The translations under genes and the position numbers were made by a program. The notes beneath the pieces are model-generated. The model made no database searches and was not told the origin of the DNA. It worked only from the letters and a program-made list of their open reading frames with translations. 64,000 nt of DNA from Ziziphus jujuba (taxonomy: Eukaryota > Streptophyta > Magnoliopsida > Rosales > Rhamnaceae), in NCBI RefSeq assembly GCF_031755915.1, contig NC_083379.1, positions 20,098,001 through 20,162,000 of the forward strand, written 5' to 3'. Shown piece after piece: positions 1-11,330 of this stretch (its first letter is position 1; each line of letters opens with the position of its first letter).

Positions 1-334
1 TGCATGATGCCACATGTCTTCACATGTTTGGAGGAGAGGGAGGCCAAATGGTTACGCTCCATGTCAACAAGCAGCTATCCAAGTCATCATCCTAGTCACC
101 AAGGTACATCCATGTCATCAGAGTGCTTAGGTTTTCTTAAACCTTAATTTAGCTAATACACATTAATTAAAACATTTTGGTGTCTTTGTGCAGCAACTTA
201 ACTAGCCTAGAGAACACAAAAATTTGGCTTGAAAAAAATACAAAAAACAAGCTTAGGAAGTAACCCCTCGGCCAAGGCACCTAGGTCTCGGGATTGCTTA
301 TGTTCATGGCTAACAATGCAATGATTCTCAAACA
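1..334 (-). repeat. 3' LTR of copia element A (partial)
   Basis: This stretch is a direct repeat of 4338-4692, with scattered substitutions. It ends in ...aaca at 334, the same inner border as the other LTR copy. The right-hand copy contains an extra run of about 20 bp, a local duplication around 4450-4480, that is absent here. The LTR continues to the left of the window. Confidence 0.9.
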
Positions 335-346
335 CTCCTCCTTGGC
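335..346 (-). other. polypurine tract of copia element A
   Basis: Directly inside the 3' LTR the minus strand reads GCCAAGGAGGAG, a purine run in the position where plus-strand DNA synthesis is primed in LTR retrotransposons. Confidence 0.7.
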
Positions 347-359
347 AATGTTAGGCATG

Positions 360-1490
360 ATATGTAGCAAACTCCTAAGCCTTTGAAGTCTTTCTTTCTA
401 CAAAAGTTTTGTAAGAATGTCCGCCAGTTGATTTTGGGTGGATCAATGCATCAAATTTGTTTCCTTGTTTCTTTCAGCCTCTCGGATGTTATGGTACTTT
501 ACAAGGATGTGCTTTGTTCTTCTATGTTGTACTGGATTTTTAGTATTGGAAATGGCTGAAGTGTTGTTACAATAAATGGTGGTTGCATTTGTTTATTTGC
601 AACCTAAATCATCAAGTGATTTCCTTAACCAAATTGCTTGATTTGATGCTACTACTGCTGAAATGTATTCAGCTTCTACTATTGATTGAGTTGTGGTTCC
701 TTGCTTATGTTAACTCCAAGAAAATGGACATTTATTTGTTTGTTTATTCTCCAAACCTAGGAAGTAATTCATTAAGCCAAGATCGGACATCTTAAAGGTT
801 TGCTTCATTTGTCTTTGAATTTTTGGATGGCCTTGGTATTGTAATATGTTATAAGCAAATCATCAACATAAAGAGAGATTACCATTTTATCTTCATGTGA
901 GCTAGCTTTGATGTAGAGGGTACGCTCATTTTCACTTCTTGAAAAACCTTCATGAGTTAGAAAATCATCAATTCTTGAATAGCAAGCTCTTCAAGCTTGT
1001 TTAAGCCCGTACAAAGCTTTATGAAGCTTGTACACTTTCTCCTCCTCTCCTTCTTTGACAAAGCCTTTAGTTTGCTCAACATAAACTTCTTCTTCTAATA
1101 TACCATTTAAGAATGCTGATTTCACATCCAAATGGTATATTCTCCAAGAATTATTGGTTGCATATACTAGAAGTAACCGAACAGTTTTATGTCTTGCCAC
1201 TGGTACAAAGGTCTCCCTGTAGTCTACTCCATTTTGTTGAACATATCCTTTCACAACCAGTCATGCTTTGTGTTTGTTTAAGGTGCCATCAAGGTTTAGT
1301 TTGGTTTTAAAAATCCATTTAACACTTATAACATGCCCATCACTAGGTCTCAGCATTAAACTTCATGTTCTATTCTTTTCTATCATGCAGAGATCCTCTT
1401 TCATTGCATTTTACCATTCCTTGTGTTGTGTAACTTCATTGTATGTTATTGGATTAGGTGTTGCCATGCTTGCTCTTTCATAAAGTTCAG
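360..1490 (-). pseudogene. copia A reverse transcriptase and RNase H, with internal deletion
   Basis: From about 1490 downwards the minus strand encodes the N-terminal part of copia reverse transcriptase in several frames. This is followed by a readable block at 991-1254 containing [15 protein letters not shown] and [18 protein letters not shown]. The catalytic motif YVDD lies at about 862-873. Reading continues to LGLMNYFLGLE-like residues near 760-790 and then jumps to the RNase H end: a WS-HKQGTTTQS block, VEAEYISAVVA, and a Y-C-N-N-T-S-A-I motif near 550 followed by [12 protein letters not shown]. Roughly 170 residues normally found between these two points are absent. Several in-frame stops are also present. 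Confidence 0.85.
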
Positions 1491-1529
1491 CAATTGTTTT
1501 TGTACCTCTTTTGCCAACATAGTCTTAAT

Positions 1530-2900
1530 TGGCTGGATCATCATCTTTATCATCCTTGACAACATCAAGATCACTTGATCTGTCGAAGGAATTCTTGATT
1601 GAATATAAGTGGTTCCCTTCACTTTATGCTCCTTCCAATTCCAATATGAGTTCTCCTTTATGACAACATCTTTGGAGACAACAACCTACATCTTTGCCAT
1701 ATCATATATTCTATAGCCCTTTAAAACAAAGCTATAGCCAACAAGAATGCCAATATTTGTTTTCTTATCTAGCTTGGACCTCTTGGTATCATGAGCATGC
1801 ATATAACAAATACTTCTAAACACTTTTAAACGAGCAATAGAAGGTTTAAATCCATACCACAATTCATTTGGAGTTTTAGACTCAATTGCCTTACTTGGAA
1901 GTCGATTTAGAAGGTATACACTTGTGTTGGTAGGTTTGGCCCAAAATATCTTTGGTAAGCTCTTCTCTAACAGCAAGCATCTTGACATTTCCATGATGGT
2001 TCTAATCTTCTTTCACTTACTCCATTTTGTTATGGTGTGTATGAAGTTGTAAGTTGATGTATAATGCCACTTTGCTTGCAAATATCTTGGAAAATCTTTG
2101 AAATGTACTCGCCTCAATTATCGGTTCAGATTACTTTGATGGTTGCTCGCGCTTGGTTCTCCATAAGTGTTTGGAATTCTTCAAATGTGGCTGCTACCTC
2201 TAATTTTTGTTTGAGGAAGTAGATCCAACATTTTCTTGAATAATCATCAATAAAGATGACAAAATACCTCCGCCCAACATTAGTTACTTCATTCATCGGT
2301 CCATATAAATCCAAGTGCACTAATTGAAGCTTTTCTTTTGCCTTGTCAATTGTTGTCAAAGGAAAGGGTAGCTTTTTGAGCTTGCCAAGTTGACAAGTTT
2401 AGCATACAACTTCAACTTCTTGGATTTGTGGTAAATTCTTAACAATTTGTTGAGTTTGCATTTTCTTTATGGTGGCATAGTTGTAGTGACCGAGCCTTCT
2501 ATGCCATAACTCTGATTCTTCTTAAACTTTGGTACTCATGGCTAATTGATTTCGTTGATTAAAGTCAATCACAAGGCTATTATCCTGCATATAGACAAGC
2601 AATACAACTTTTCCATTCTTAGATATTTCACAATATGTATCTAAGAATTTCAAAGTGTATCATTTCTTCATAAGTTGTGGCACACTTTGCAAATTTTCAG
2701 ACATATTTGGTACATACAAAATGTTTGTGACTAGTATTGTACCTTTTGGTGTTTTAATCACTAAATCTCCTTTTTCTTGCACCTCCATCATTTGTCCATT
2801 TGCTGCCTTGATTTTTGTTGCAATTCTTGAATTAAATATCATAAACAGGTCATGATTGTTGCATATGTGACTAGTATAACCGCTGTCCAAGATCCAAGAA
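1530..2900 (-). pseudogene. copia A protease and integrase, broken
   Basis: The minus strand at 2660-2890 starts MDSGYTSHICNN, the aspartic-protease DSG site of copia, and runs to NILYVPNMSENLQSVPQL. Pre-integrase residues follow at 2350-2650. The integrase core at 2126-2359 contains VHLDLYGPMNE and YFVIFIDDYSRKCWIYFL, which include the first two catalytic aspartates. The C-terminal part at 1686-1994 contains LPSKAIESKTPNELWYG and GYRIYD. The pieces lie in different frames and are separated by stops, so no intact polyprotein can be made. Confidence 0.88.
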
Positions 2901-2999
2901 TCTTTGGTTATGCTTGCAAGGTTGCCGGTTGCTGTAAAGGTATGCTCATGCTCTTCTCTTGATTCTTCAGGCTCATGAGCTTGTCTGGCCTCTTGCCTC

Positions 3000-3880
3000 T
3001 GGTTCTTTTGCCTTCAAACTTTCTCCATGTAATCAAATTGTTTGCAAATTTTGCATTGAGCATTTGGTCTCCACCAGCACAGCTTGGTCGTGTGTCCTTG
3101 CTTCTTGCATATTGTGCAAGGAACATAGGTCATCTTGTTCCCTCTTTGGTTGGTGGTATCCTTGCCTTTTTTTTGCCTTTGGAAAGTTTTAGCTTTTTGG
3201 ATTGATTTGCCTTTGTTGTTTGCTGCAAGGCCTGCCTCACTCAAGCTAGATTCACCTTGGAGCCAAAGACACCTTCTTTGTTCCGTAGCTTCCAAGGCAT
3301 TGATCAATTCCGCAATTGTGATCTGTGAAAGATCTCTTGTTTCTTCCAAAGTTGAAATCTTTGCTTCATACTTCTCTGGAATACATATGAGGATCTTTTC
3401 AACAATCCTTTGATCTAGAAAGTTCTCACCTTATAGTCAAATTTGGTTCATAATCTTCATGACTTTGTTGGTGAATTATTTCATGGTTCATGTTCCATCA
3501 TCTTCAGATTTTCGAACTCGCTTCTAAGATTGAGTAGCTGCAATTGTTTTGTTCTTGTGCTTTCTTAAAACTCTTCTTGAAGCCTTTCCCAAGCTTCTCT
3601 AGGTGTTTTACAAGTCATAATCCTTGTAAAAAATTCATCGGTTACAGCAGCTTGTATTGTTGTGAGAGTTTTGTAAGGTCTTGCATTTTCTTCACTATGA
3701 AGCTTAATTTGGTTTGCCGTAGCTCCTGTCTTTAATGGTTCTGATTCATAATCAACTTCAACCAGCTCCCACAGGTCATAGGCTTGAAGATAGGCTTTCA
3801 TTTTGATTACCCAAACTGCATAGTTTTGGCCATCAACTATAAGAGGTGAAGGTGTTGAAAAATGTGAAGAAACCATTGAA
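3000..3880 (-). pseudogene. copia A gag (UBN2/DUF4219-type) with zinc knuckle
   Basis: The start at 3876 on the minus strand gives MVSSHFSTPSPLIVDGQNYA and continues with MKAYLQAYDLWELVE, the standard N-terminus of copia Gag. The segment at 3014-3349 carries the zinc knuckle CTICKKQGHTTKLC (CX2CX4HX4C). A second CKIC half-knuckle has tyrosine where histidine is expected. The reading frame is broken between 3349 and 3565. Confidence 0.85.
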
Positions 3881-3938
3881 ACTGATTGATGTTCTTTGGA
3901 TTCTCACTTGGTTTTAGTAAAGGATTGAAGAAAGGAAA

Positions 3939-3950
3939 GCTCTAATGCCA
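3939..3950 (-). other. primer-binding site of copia element A
   Basis: The minus strand reads TGGCATTAGAGC, close to TGGTATCAGAGC, the initiator-methionine tRNA primer site of most plant copia elements. It lies 3 bp inside the 5' LTR border, which supports placing that border at 3954. Confidence 0.8.
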
Positions 3951-3953
3951 ATT

Positions 3954-4692
3954 TGAAACATTAGGGCAAGGTTTATCTAGAGAGAACAAGGTTTTCAAAT
4001 TGTTGGAAATTGATTTTTGGAAGTGATGTGCTTGGCTTGGTTTGAATAAGCTGAAGCCAATTTTGCGTTTCTCTTGTTTTCAAAAAGAAAACTAAGGTAT
4101 TTTCCAAAAAAAAAACCAATTCAATTATTCATTAAAATGTTTGTACATATATATATATATATATATATATCTTACAAAAGTGGTGTGAAAGCATACCATG
4201 GCCAATCCTATACACCAATATTTTTCAAGTTCTTCATGGTGAAGTAAGAACATGTGTAAAGGTAACTTCATCACATGCTTCGTAAGGTGTTGACAAGTCT
4301 TGTTATCTTATTGAGTACTTCATGTTGAAATAGTCTTCATGCATGATGCCATATGTCTTAACATGTATTGAAGGAGAGGGAGGCCGAATAGTTAAGCTCC
4401 ATGTTAACAAGGAGCTATCCAAGTCATCATCCTAGTCACCAAGGTGCTTCCATGTCATTAAGGTGCTTCCATGTCATCAGGGTGCTTAGGTTTCCTTAAA
4501 CCTTAATTTAGCTAATACACATTAATTAAAACATTTTGGTGTCTTTGTGCACCAACTTAACAAGCCTAGGTTATACAAAATTTAGCTTGAACAAATACAA
4601 AAAAACAAGCTTAGGGAGCAACCCTTCGGCCAAGGCACCTAGGTCTTGAGTTTGCTTGTGTTCATGGCTAACAATGCCATAATTCTCTAACA
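3954..4692 (-). repeat. 5' LTR of copia element A (739 bp)
   Basis: On the plus strand this LTR runs from TGAAACA to ...CTAACA, so it has the usual TG...CA ends on both strands. Its right half (4338-4692) repeats window positions 1-334. It contains an AT dinucleotide run at about 4148-4172. Confidence 0.85.
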
Positions 4693-4714
4693 GTAGGAAC
4701 TACTTTCATAAATG

Positions 4715-5916
4715 GAGATTTATGTAAAGATATGTATATGATCCAACTAGTTGGCTTCCAAATAGTGGAGAATTAAAATTTGATTTGTAAGGTTAACAAG
4801 TCTACTTATGGATTAAACAAGCCACGTGGCAACAGTATCTCAAATTTGATGAGATTGCCACCATGAATGGTTTTGAGGATAATATTGTTGATCAATGCAT
4901 TTACATGAAGGTTTATGGGAGTAATTTTATTTTTTTCGTATTGCATGTTAATGATATACTATTAGCATCCAATAATTCTGATTTACTCACGAAGACAAAA
5001 CAAATGCTATTTAGCCATTTTGATATGAAAGATCTCAGAGAGTTCTCAATTTTTTTAAGCACAAAGAAACTTCAAGACATAGCTATTTACATATTAAAGT
5101 TTTCTCAAAGAACCTGTATGGATAGGATTTTAAAATGGTATGGCATTAATACTTGTTCTCTTAGCTGGTGTACCCGTTGCAAATGGTAAAAATCTTGTTC
5201 TCCTAGCCGTGTACCCATGGAAAATGGTAAAATTCTCTCTAAAAAAAATGCCTTAGGAATAATAAAAAGAGAAATGAGATGAAAGATGTCAAATATTCTT
5301 CTATAGTTAGTAGTTTGATGTATACTAAAACTTACACAGGAGCCAATATTGCATATGTTGTTGGTGTGCTTCATGAATACTTGAATGATCCAATTCCTTT
5401 ACATTGGCAAGCTACTAAGAAAGTATTTAGGAATCCTCATGGTAACAAAGATTATAAATTAACATTTTGGCGCACTAGATCACTTTATGTGATTGGTCAT
5501 TATGATGCTAATTTTAGTGGCTATATGGATGATAAAAATTCCATTATCATGTATGCATTTATCATAACAGAAGGTGATAAAATTTTAGTGTCTTGGAGGT
5601 GCCAAGCTATCAATTGTACCATTATTAATTATAGAGGCAAAGTATGTGGCATACTTTAAAACAACACTTCATGCAACTCAGGAGCAGAAATTTATGCGTA
5701 ATTTAGGATTGGATAACTCCATTAAAAGGCCTATTATAATGTTCTAAGACAATTTTATAGTTATATGAGTTAAGGAGAAAGTTGTTAAAGGCCTCATTAC
5801 TGTTGCATGCATGCACACACACACACACACACCTTCTTACAACATAGTGATAATTCCATTGACCAAAGGTTTGCCTGCACGTATATTTGAAAAGCTTATG
5901 CTCTGTATGAGATTGT
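4715..5916 (+). pseudogene. copia element B, 3' end of pol (reverse transcriptase to RNase H C-terminus)
   Basis: Plus-strand frames give a KSTYGLKQ-type block near 4798, then GFEDNIVDQCIYMKVYGSNF, then HVNDILLASNNSDLLTKTK at about 4945-5000. The last is the copia YVDDILLA active site with the first catalytic aspartate changed to asparagine. The segment at 5279-5659 covers the connection and RNase H region. The extreme C-terminus PLTKGLPARIFEKLMLCMRL is followed by a stop at 5914-5916. Stops and frameshifts are frequent. Its 5' part is missing and no LTR was found beside it. It lies head-to-head beside copia A and is a different element, since the two reverse transcriptases overlap in content but not in sequence. 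Confidence 0.85.
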
Positions 5917-6640
5917 GAAGTAACTAACACTACAATGGATCGATGGGAGTTAGTAATATGTAATAATATCCATGTTATATACTATATATGGTGAGTACTG
6001 CCTTTTTAAGCAATACATCTATGTATGCGCTTCATTATGATATATATATATATATATAATATTTTGACACATATTGTTGTTTCTTTGTTTTTCAAGCCTC
6101 CTTTAGATCTTTAGCTTCTGTATATATGTATATTGGCACATAGGTATCTCGATGAATCCCTACAATCTAGTCTAAGGATATTGTTGTATCTTGTTGGTAC
6201 ACTATATGCTTAAATGAAATAGTATCGTGTAATGGGAATTGCATGTGTTATACTATATTTGAGGAGCATGAATCCTGTAAGGGAATGTGAAGTAACTAAC
6301 ACTGTAATGGATCAATAGGAGTTAGTAATATGTAATAATATCCATGTTGTATAATATATATTGTAAGTATTGATTTTTTTAGCAATACATCTATATACGT
6401 CGTTAATTGGGATATATATATGTGTATGTATATATATATAAGATATTTTGACACATATTATTGTTCCTTTGTTTTGCAAGCCTATTTTAGATATTTAGCC
6501 TCTGTATATATTATATTGATACACAAGTACCACAATAAATCCTTACAACCTAGTTTAAGCATGTAGTTGCATCTTGTTGGTACACTATATACTTAAATGA
6601 AATGGTACCATGTGATGGGAATTACACATGGTAAAGTCTC
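5881..6640 (+). repeat. 372-bp tandem repeat, two copies plus a degenerate third end
   Basis: The block beginning tatatttga near 5882 recurs near 6253. The shared marker tgtgaagtaactaacac lies at 5914 and 6286, an offset of 372 bp. Both copies contain gttagtaatatgtaataat, an AT-dinucleotide run, and a tgttggtacactatat block near the end. A weaker copy of that last block is visible at about 6675-6720. The first copy starts inside the last codons of the copia B pol gene, so the duplicated unit contains copia 3' sequence. Confidence 0.8.
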
Positions 6641-7195
6641 TACTACCTAAAATAGGTGTATCGTTATATCTGACCGGCATGCTATATGATTAAGTGAAAT
6701 AGGATCTTGTTATGCTAGATTTTATTGATTGAATCTTTACTACCAAGGCTAAGTATGTTGTTGTTCCTATTGATATGCGATGTGTTTGGGCTAAATGGTG
6801 CATTGTTTTAGGAGATTTAATATAAGTGAGTTTGTAGATATATATATTATTATTATGCCATCCAAATGAGAAAATGTTAGTATGTTTATATGTATGAACT
6901 AGTCATAATCATGTAACCCACTTATAGGGCCTTTATATATGGCAGTAATTTGACTGGACACTCTTATTTAGTGACTTTTGTAGTGATATCCCATGAGCTC
7001 ACTTTCTCTATAATGCTTTGGTTAACCCATTAGATCTTATTTGTCATGCTAAACCCATCTATTGACCCAAATGAGTTAGTTGCTTATTTCAATTTAATAA
7101 ATTTTATATGTATTAAATACTATATTTAATAAAAATATAGAAATAGTATCACTGTTGCATGTGACTTTTGTACGAAGACAAAATGAATGTGTTTC
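6641..7195. other. AT-rich sequence, no gene seen
   Basis: Apart from the weak third copy of the 372-bp repeat end near 6675-6720, I see no coding potential or recognisable repeat border here. It probably belongs to the 3' flank of the copia B remnant. Confidence 0.5.
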
Positions 7196-7260
7196 AGTGT
7201 GTGTTATTGGGAATTATTCAATAGTGTGTGTTATTGGGAATTATTCAATAGTGTGTGTAA
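7196..7260. repeat. 27-bp tandem repeat, 2.4 copies
   Basis: The unit beginning agtgtgtgttattggg occupies 7196-7222 and 7223-7249 without a mismatch, and a third copy starts at 7250 and fades out. The perfect identity suggests recent slippage. Confidence 0.9.
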
Positions 7261-7319
7261 GGGTTGATACTTTTGTGTAGCTATTTGGTTGAGAGACTGA
7301 TAGAGAGAAAGAGATTGAG

Positions 7320-7503
7320 AGTAGGGATGGCAATGGGGCAAGGTGAGGTGAGGCCAATGCAACTACCCTAATTCGCACCACATGGTGATATTCCATTCCA
7401 GTCCCCATCCCATTCCCCATTTAGTAGAAAGTCAGCGTAGGGCAAAGATCCCTATTCTATGCCCCGTTTCCTTGACCTTAACCCAGGGCAAAAAAATTTA
7501 CCC
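7320..7503. other. GC-richer island split by the gypsy insertion, possible small TIR transposon
   Basis: The sequence gtagggatggcaatggggc at about 7322 resembles the ends of short non-autonomous hAT-like elements common in plants. Directly right of the gypsy element (29613 onwards) the flank reads tgtccctgccatctc, roughly the inverse of the left motif. The gypsy element may therefore have landed inside a roughly 200-bp element of that kind. The inverted match is short and imperfect and I could not confirm an 8-bp duplication. Confidence 0.3.
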
Positions 7504-7508
7504 TGTCC
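7504..7508. repeat. target-site duplication (left) of the gypsy element
   Basis: TGTCC directly precedes the left LTR and recurs at 29613-29617 directly after the right LTR. Five base pairs is the usual duplication for Ty3/gypsy integrases. Confidence 0.85.
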
Positions 7509-8051
7509 TATTTGGGCCATAATTTAAATTTCAAATTTAATAGTTTATTTATTGAAATATTATTTTTGAAAAATTAATTAATTGGAATTACTTCCACATT
7601 GATTGGAGATTACAGGGTCATGTAATTGGCACATATGTACATTAAAATCTTCAAGTTAAAATTTGCAACAATCCCATGTTGGAAGTGCATGAAGTATCTA
7701 AACTAGCTTTTACTATATAAATTAAAGCTACATTGGCTTTGAGAATATACACATTTCTACATACAACTACAAGACTCTAAATTACTTAGTTTATTCTCAT
7801 TAGAATTTTCTTTAATTAGTTAATTATTCTTAGTTGATATTAGTTGAAATTTTATTTTTAAAGTCCTTTAATCATTGAGGTAATTAAATCTTGTAGATTA
7901 TTTTGTTCTCCAATAATCAATACAATTATCTGAGTAGTATGATTTAACTGGCATATATTTTTTTTTCTTTAAACTGTTACAGGATTGAAGTGGTACGCCC
8001 ATATAATTAGGAGACAACAGATTGTTGGAAATTTTCCAACATATTCCAACA
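7509..8051 (+). repeat. 5' LTR of the gypsy element (543 bp)
   Basis: It aligns over its whole length with 29067-29612. The start reads TATTTGGGCC against TGTTTGGTCC in the other copy, so the canonical TG has mutated here; the end is CCAACA. A TATA-like ctatataaatt lies at about 7713, matched by ctatataagtt in the 3' LTR. Confidence 0.88.
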
Positions 8052-8059
8052 TAACTTTT

Positions 8060-8077
8060 TGGCACACCGAGTGGGAA
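8060..8077 (+). other. primer-binding site of the gypsy element
   Basis: TGGCACACCGAGTGGGAA begins 8 bp after the LTR end and starts with the TGG that pairs with the CCA tail of a tRNA. I do not assign the tRNA species. Confidence 0.6.
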
Positions 8078-10000
8078 TGAAAATTTTCAATCAGAATATG
8101 GAAAAGACTCAATCAATGTCTCAAGAATCGAACACCCATGACAGCAATAAAGAGAAAGAAGTCAGCAAGACTCAGGATCCAATAAAGATGTCAACCCAAG
8201 AATCGATCCATGAGCTATCACGGGACCAAAAGGAAGGTTAAAGGAAGACAAGCAATCTAGGAGACCTGGCAATGAATGATGAAAGGCATTGTGAATTTGT
8301 TGCATCAAAAATTACAAGTTACCCAAGCCTCATTAAGTGGCGCAAAGCCAATCACTAGTTAGTAAGAATTGGTGCAGGCCTTTTCAAACATACCTAAGAT
8401 CAACACGTCGAGGACTGTTGCATCGACCTTTTCAACTAGGATGAATGGAAATAAAGAAAGGACAGTCATGCCAAACAACAATTTCAACTTTATATTCTCC
8501 CCTCAGCCTGAAAGTCAATTCAAGTCGGAGGGCCGATTGAGAACCAAGGCCAGAATGTCAAATATGGTCAAGAAAAGAAAATCATACAGGCCACTCAGGC
8601 CTTACCTCATGCAATGTAAGCTTTTCATGCCACACCTTATGGCATGCAGGCCCCTTAAGCCTCATGTAATGTTTATGGAGGAATGACACACTTTCATCCA
8701 CATGTCTTCCATTCGTCTAGAATCAAGGTCAAGATAGGGGATATGCTAAATAGTATGGTCAAAAATTTCTGGATGGCCACAATGAAAACCAGCACTATTA
8801 GGCCAACTACCACGGCTTAGCATAGAAACATGGATATTGGATGAACAATGGACATGGCATGGACAAGGAGGCCTTTGAGACCATCATCAAGGAGGTGATC
8901 TGCCCTACATTCAGAAGAGTTGGTTAACCATCTTATTTAAAAAATTCAGATTTTCTAAATTCATCTTATTTTCAGATGAAAAGAATTAATGCATTCTGGA
9001 GCATATAGGTAGCTTTGCTATCTAGTATGGAGAAGCTAGGGCTAATAACTTTTTAAAGCTTCACTTGTTTGCAAATTCTTTGGCAGGTTCGGCTTTTTCC
9101 TAGTTCATCAACTTATAGCCAAATTCGATCATACCTAGTAGAAATTGAAGCAAAAATTCCACAACCAATTTTATAAGATTGTGCCAGAGATCTCCATGGC
9201 CAACTTGTTGCATTTTTGTCAAATGGAAGGAGAATTGATGGAGATCATTATTGTCTAATTCAAAAGGTCAAGGATCATATATCAACCGAACATACCAGAA
9301 ATTGAGTTCATCAAGCTGGCTTTAGGTGGACTAAGTTATAAGCTTCAAAAAAGTTTGAAGACATAAAAGCTTCGAAAGAAGCTTGAAGGGATGAAGTTCC
9401 ATGATTTGTTTTATTTGATCTCTTAGGTGTACAAAAATATTCTGAAGAAGGAGTATCAAAGGAAGAAATAGAGACTTCAATGCTGAGATTTATTTGATCA
9501 AGACTGAGGACTAAGAAATCAAGGACATCCTTGTTGAAATAAACATAGCAGTGGTACTAGGCCATACGTCTGCAAAACTCTGACTAGACCAACAAGGAAC
9601 CAGAGGATTCCTCAACTGGTCACGAATACAAAGAAGAATCGACTCAAGCTAAAAAAGGTTTAGAGTTTCGATATCTTCAAGGCTGATCAAATTTTAACCA
9701 TCTGATGGCCGATGAGGTAATTAAATTACCTGATGGCCATGTTTTGCCAACAAGTAAAGAGATTAAAAAAAAAAAAAAAAACATATTGTAAGTGGCCTGG
9801 TATATGAATGCATCAGACTGTTCATTATGTGGTGTTTTGAAATACGATCCAGATACTAATTGATAGGGGCACCTTAAAATTCTCTAAAAAAGGGAAGAAT
9901 ATAATGGAGCTCGACAATAATCATTTCCCATCGGTTGAAGTGGATATGGTTTCAGCCAATATTTCAGACTTAATAAAACCTAGATTTAAGGTTGATCTAA
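8078..10000 (+). pseudogene. gypsy gag, degenerate
   Basis: ATG at 8078 opens a short readable stretch. The Gag capsid-like region is at about 9080-9480, spread over three frames: pieces such as GRRIDGDHYCLIQKVKD, IPEIEFIKLALGGL-like and RKKLEGMKFHDLFYLIS-like residues appear in the order expected for a Tat-lineage gag. Near 9790-9880 there is a decayed C...H...C block followed by LIDRGTLKFSKKG. Many stops interrupt the frame, and the poly-A run at 9767-9782 is one frame-breaking site. Confidence 0.65.
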
Positions 10001-11330
10001 GACAGTTGTAATCTAGCAGAGTTTGGAAAAGGGACATCAAACCTAGAAAGGAGTATTCAACTGAAAATGTCAAATCATCCATTAAAGTTCTTTGTACCCA
10101 TTTCAAACATAAGGTCGAAGAAGAGAAGAAGCGACCCATTGAGTTATGTAAGCTAAATGTGCTGAACTCACTACCAGAGAACTACAGACCTTATGGTCCC
10201 AAGTCAGTGTTCCAGTGCCTATCACTGAAGTTGCAAGATGGGCATTGAAAGCTGAACCATCAACCCCGATGAGGTAATTTACCCAAACTCCAAGTCACAT
10301 TTTCTAAAGATAATCGAACAAGACTGGTTTTTTAGAAAATTGAGAAGCCAAGGACATTCTGGCCATCAGTTATAGAAATAGGCCGTTGGTACTGTGCATG
10401 ATATAAATATTATTAGATGCTTACCAAGGCTCAAAAGAGATAGATGCAATGTTAGCATGATGAGGTAAAAAGGTTGGTGGAAAAAGCAAAGGCTCATGAG
10501 AAAACCACTAAAAAAAGTCCAATGATAATACTAACCCTGCCTGAAAATGAAAAAGACAATATTATATTAAAGAAATTGGAGTCACATCTATGCAACGCAA
10601 AGGGTAGGCCTAAGAATTTGAATAAGATGGCCGAAGCCACGGCTAAGAAGGTTTTTATCTCATAATGAGCCGACCTTTCTAAAATGAAGAAACAATTTAT
10701 GGTTTGGGTGAGAAAGTAAAGTGTGAAAGTTATCCCATGCATAAAGAATTTAGATAATGACTTTATGGAAGAAAATATCGTTGTTGTTTTTTACTAATAC
10801 GAAGTTGACAATCAAATTTAGAATCATGGTTGAAATGACTTGTAATATGGTCTTTGTCTTATTGTTAACATTTGAATCTCATCCTAACCAAGCAAGTGTG
10901 ATGGAAATAGATGTCATTGAAAATAGAGATGTCAAGGTAAAGATTGTAAAGGATACTGAGCCTCTAAAAATGGAATCAAGCCTTTCCTAACATAAAAAAG
11001 TAGTTTTGTAAAAGCTGATTGAAAGAATGATGCAACATTTGAAACCGCTCAACATTAATGCTCATTTTGATACATGCTTTGTATATAAAGTTCTGGTGGA
11101 TAATGGAGCTGCAATGAATATCTTACCAACCTCCACATTGGCCAAGCTATCTGAAAGGGAACATGACATTATCACGGTCGAGTTGACAACTAACAACTTC
11201 CAAGTAGATGTTACAAAGATAAAAGGTGTTTTTCTGATAGAAACTACTGTTTGGGGCAAGTTTATCATGACTACATATTTTGTGGTGGAGTCTAAATCTA
11301 GCTATAATGTCTGATTGGATTCACAAGCTT
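10001..11330 (+). pseudogene. gypsy gag-pol linker and aspartic protease
   Basis: The region 10001-10990 is lysine-rich linker sequence in short open stretches (for example 10474-10665), without a motif I can name. The protease at 11027-11314 reads on in one frame and contains KVLVDNGAAMNILPTSTLAK. This matches the gypsy aspartic-protease site, where DNG or DSG carries the catalytic aspartate. The frame ends SSYNV followed by a stop; the expected continuation is visible just after it in another frame. Confidence 0.75.

Larger units (their letters stand above)
1..4692 (-). mobile_element. Ty1/copia LTR retrotransposon A, degenerate, outer part of 3' LTR outside window
   Basis: Read on the minus strand, the order is 5' LTR (3954-4692), primer-binding site (3939-3950), gag, protease, integrase, reverse transcriptase, RNase H, polypurine tract (335-346) and 3' LTR (1-334, cut by the window edge). 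Integrase before reverse transcriptase is the copia order. Coding regions are broken by stops and frameshifts, and about 500 bp seems to be missing between reverse transcriptase and RNase H, so the element cannot move by itself. The two LTRs differ at many positions, which fits an old insertion. The base pairs after 4692 are gtagg, but the matching duplication on the other side is outside the window. Confidence 0.93.
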
